A DNA stretch of 64,000 bases, taken from the NCBI RefSeq assembly GCF_017908595.1, contig NZ_JAGKTL010000005.1, positions 186,001 through 250,000 of the forward strand, read 5' to 3'. Below the pieces are notes generated by a model. That model was not told the origin of the DNA. It did not search any database and saw nothing but the letters and a program-made list of their open reading frames with translations. Shown here one piece after another: positions 63,594 to 64,000 of the stretch. Within the stretch, counting starts at the first letter, position 1; the number at the start of each line of letters is the position of its first letter. The translations under genes were made by a program, and so were the position numbers. This DNA is from Rhodothermus bifroesti (GTDB lineage: Bacteria; Bacteroidota; Rhodothermia; Rhodothermales; Rhodothermaceae).

Positions 63594-64000
63594 GGACAGC
63601 AAAATCTTCATCGCTGGCCATCGGGGGCTGGTGGGATCGGCTATTGTGCGCAAGCTCCAGGCAGCAGGCTACACGCATCTCATTACGCGCACGCGCAATG
63701 AACTGGACTTGCGCAACCAAGCAGCCGTAGAGCGCTTCTTTGCCGAAACGCAGCCAACGTACGTCTTTTTGGCCGCAGCCCGGGTCGGCGGCATCTTGGC
63801 CAACAGTACCTATCCAGCCGACTTCATTCGCGATAATCTGCAAATCCAAACCAACGTGATCGATGCCGCCTATCGCTTCGGCGTAAAGAAGCTGCTTTTT
63901 CTGGGCTCCTCTTGCATCTATCCCAAACATGCTCCACAACCGATGAAAGAAGAATATCTCCTCACAGGAGCCCTCGAACCTACCAACGAATGGTACGCAG
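63586..64000 (+). CDS. fcl: GDP-L-fucose synthase, 3' end outside window
   Basis: The open frame reads [20 protein letters not shown] and continues through [33 protein letters not shown] and [22 protein letters not shown] to the window end, exactly the GDP-fucose synthase (GDP-4-keto-6-deoxymannose epimerase/reductase) N-terminal half, with the GxxGxxG motif and SSCIYPK. The gene continues past 64000. It overlaps gmd by eight bases. Together they predict GDP-L-fucose as a precursor for this polysaccharide. Codon use returns to the style of the native genes. Confidence 0.95.
   Translation, partial: MTKDSKIFIAGHRGLVGSAIVRKLQAAGYTHLITRTRNELDLRNQAAVERFFAETQPTYVFLAAARVGGILANSTYPADFIRDNLQIQTNVIDAAYRFGVKKLLFLGSSCIYPKHAPQPMKEEYLLTGALEPTNEWYA

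Noticed and set aside
1-64000. CRISPR arrays, tRNA genes, insertion sequences, prophage
   Set aside because: No regularly spaced repeats, cloverleaf sequence, transposase or phage genes were recognised by reading; a covariance or HMM search was not possible.

Overview
The window looks like a Bacteroidota chromosome, most likely Rhodothermales (Rhodothermus-like) and probably thermophilic. That placement is inferred from PorV/PorQ-family outer-membrane proteins, cargo proteins with a type IX secretion (T9SS)-like C-terminal domain, TonB receptors with a carboxypeptidase-regulatory N-domain, many lipoproteins, weak or absent Shine-Dalgarno (SD) sites in the native genes and moderately high GC. 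No rRNA, tRNA, CRISPR array, transposase or integrase was seen.

Region 1 (1-23750) holds two tandem, paralogous envelope modules. Module A is the end of a TonB receptor, a secreted cargo protein, a PorV-like protein, a TPR lipoprotein, a fused membrane/multiheme c/TPR cytochrome, an FG-GAP-ASPIC/UnbV lipoprotein, a TPR lipoprotein and an FG-GAP-ASPIC protein with a helical N-domain. Module B repeats the core: full TonB receptor, cargo, PorV, FG-GAP-ASPIC lipoprotein and two TPR lipoproteins. It lacks the cytochrome. Together they resemble a duplicated outer-membrane uptake, secretion and (in A) electron-transfer apparatus of unknown substrate. This is the best candidate for an undescribed system here.

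Region 2 (23880-39053) is a sugar-catabolic locus: a nucleoside/sugar-type MFS transporter, three TIM-barrel isomerase/epimerases, a 3-keto-disaccharide hydrolase domain (DUF1080) lipoprotein, four Gfo/Idh/MocA oxidoreductases, two nearly identical GMC oxidoreductases with a Tat-leader small subunit, and a ThuA-like lipoprotein. The set fits oxidation of glycosides to 3-keto-glycosides, cleavage, and reduction or isomerisation. A LacI-type palindrome lies in the divergent promoter region. The two GMC genes are a mosaic of near-identical and divergent blocks, which suggests gene conversion.

Region 3 (39124-47995) is housekeeping and mixed: a TPR protein, a degenerate FmdB-type zinc ribbon, a GH3/serine-hydrolase fusion lipoprotein, a HerA-like ATPase with a small membrane protein, rlmN and an amidohydrolase lipoprotein, bounded by strong terminators.

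Region 4 (48082-64000) is a Wzx/Wzy-type exopolysaccharide or O-antigen cluster: a Wzz-like protein, a frameshifted flippase, a truncated glycosyltransferase with about 300 bases of unexplained sequence, a kinase-like pair, GT4/GT2/GT26 glycosyltransferases, a Wzy-like protein, an intact flippase, gmd, and the start of a GDP-fucose synthase gene that runs off the window. Base and codon use changes sharply from gene to gene, so the cluster appears assembled by transfer; GDP-L-fucose is a predicted sugar donor.
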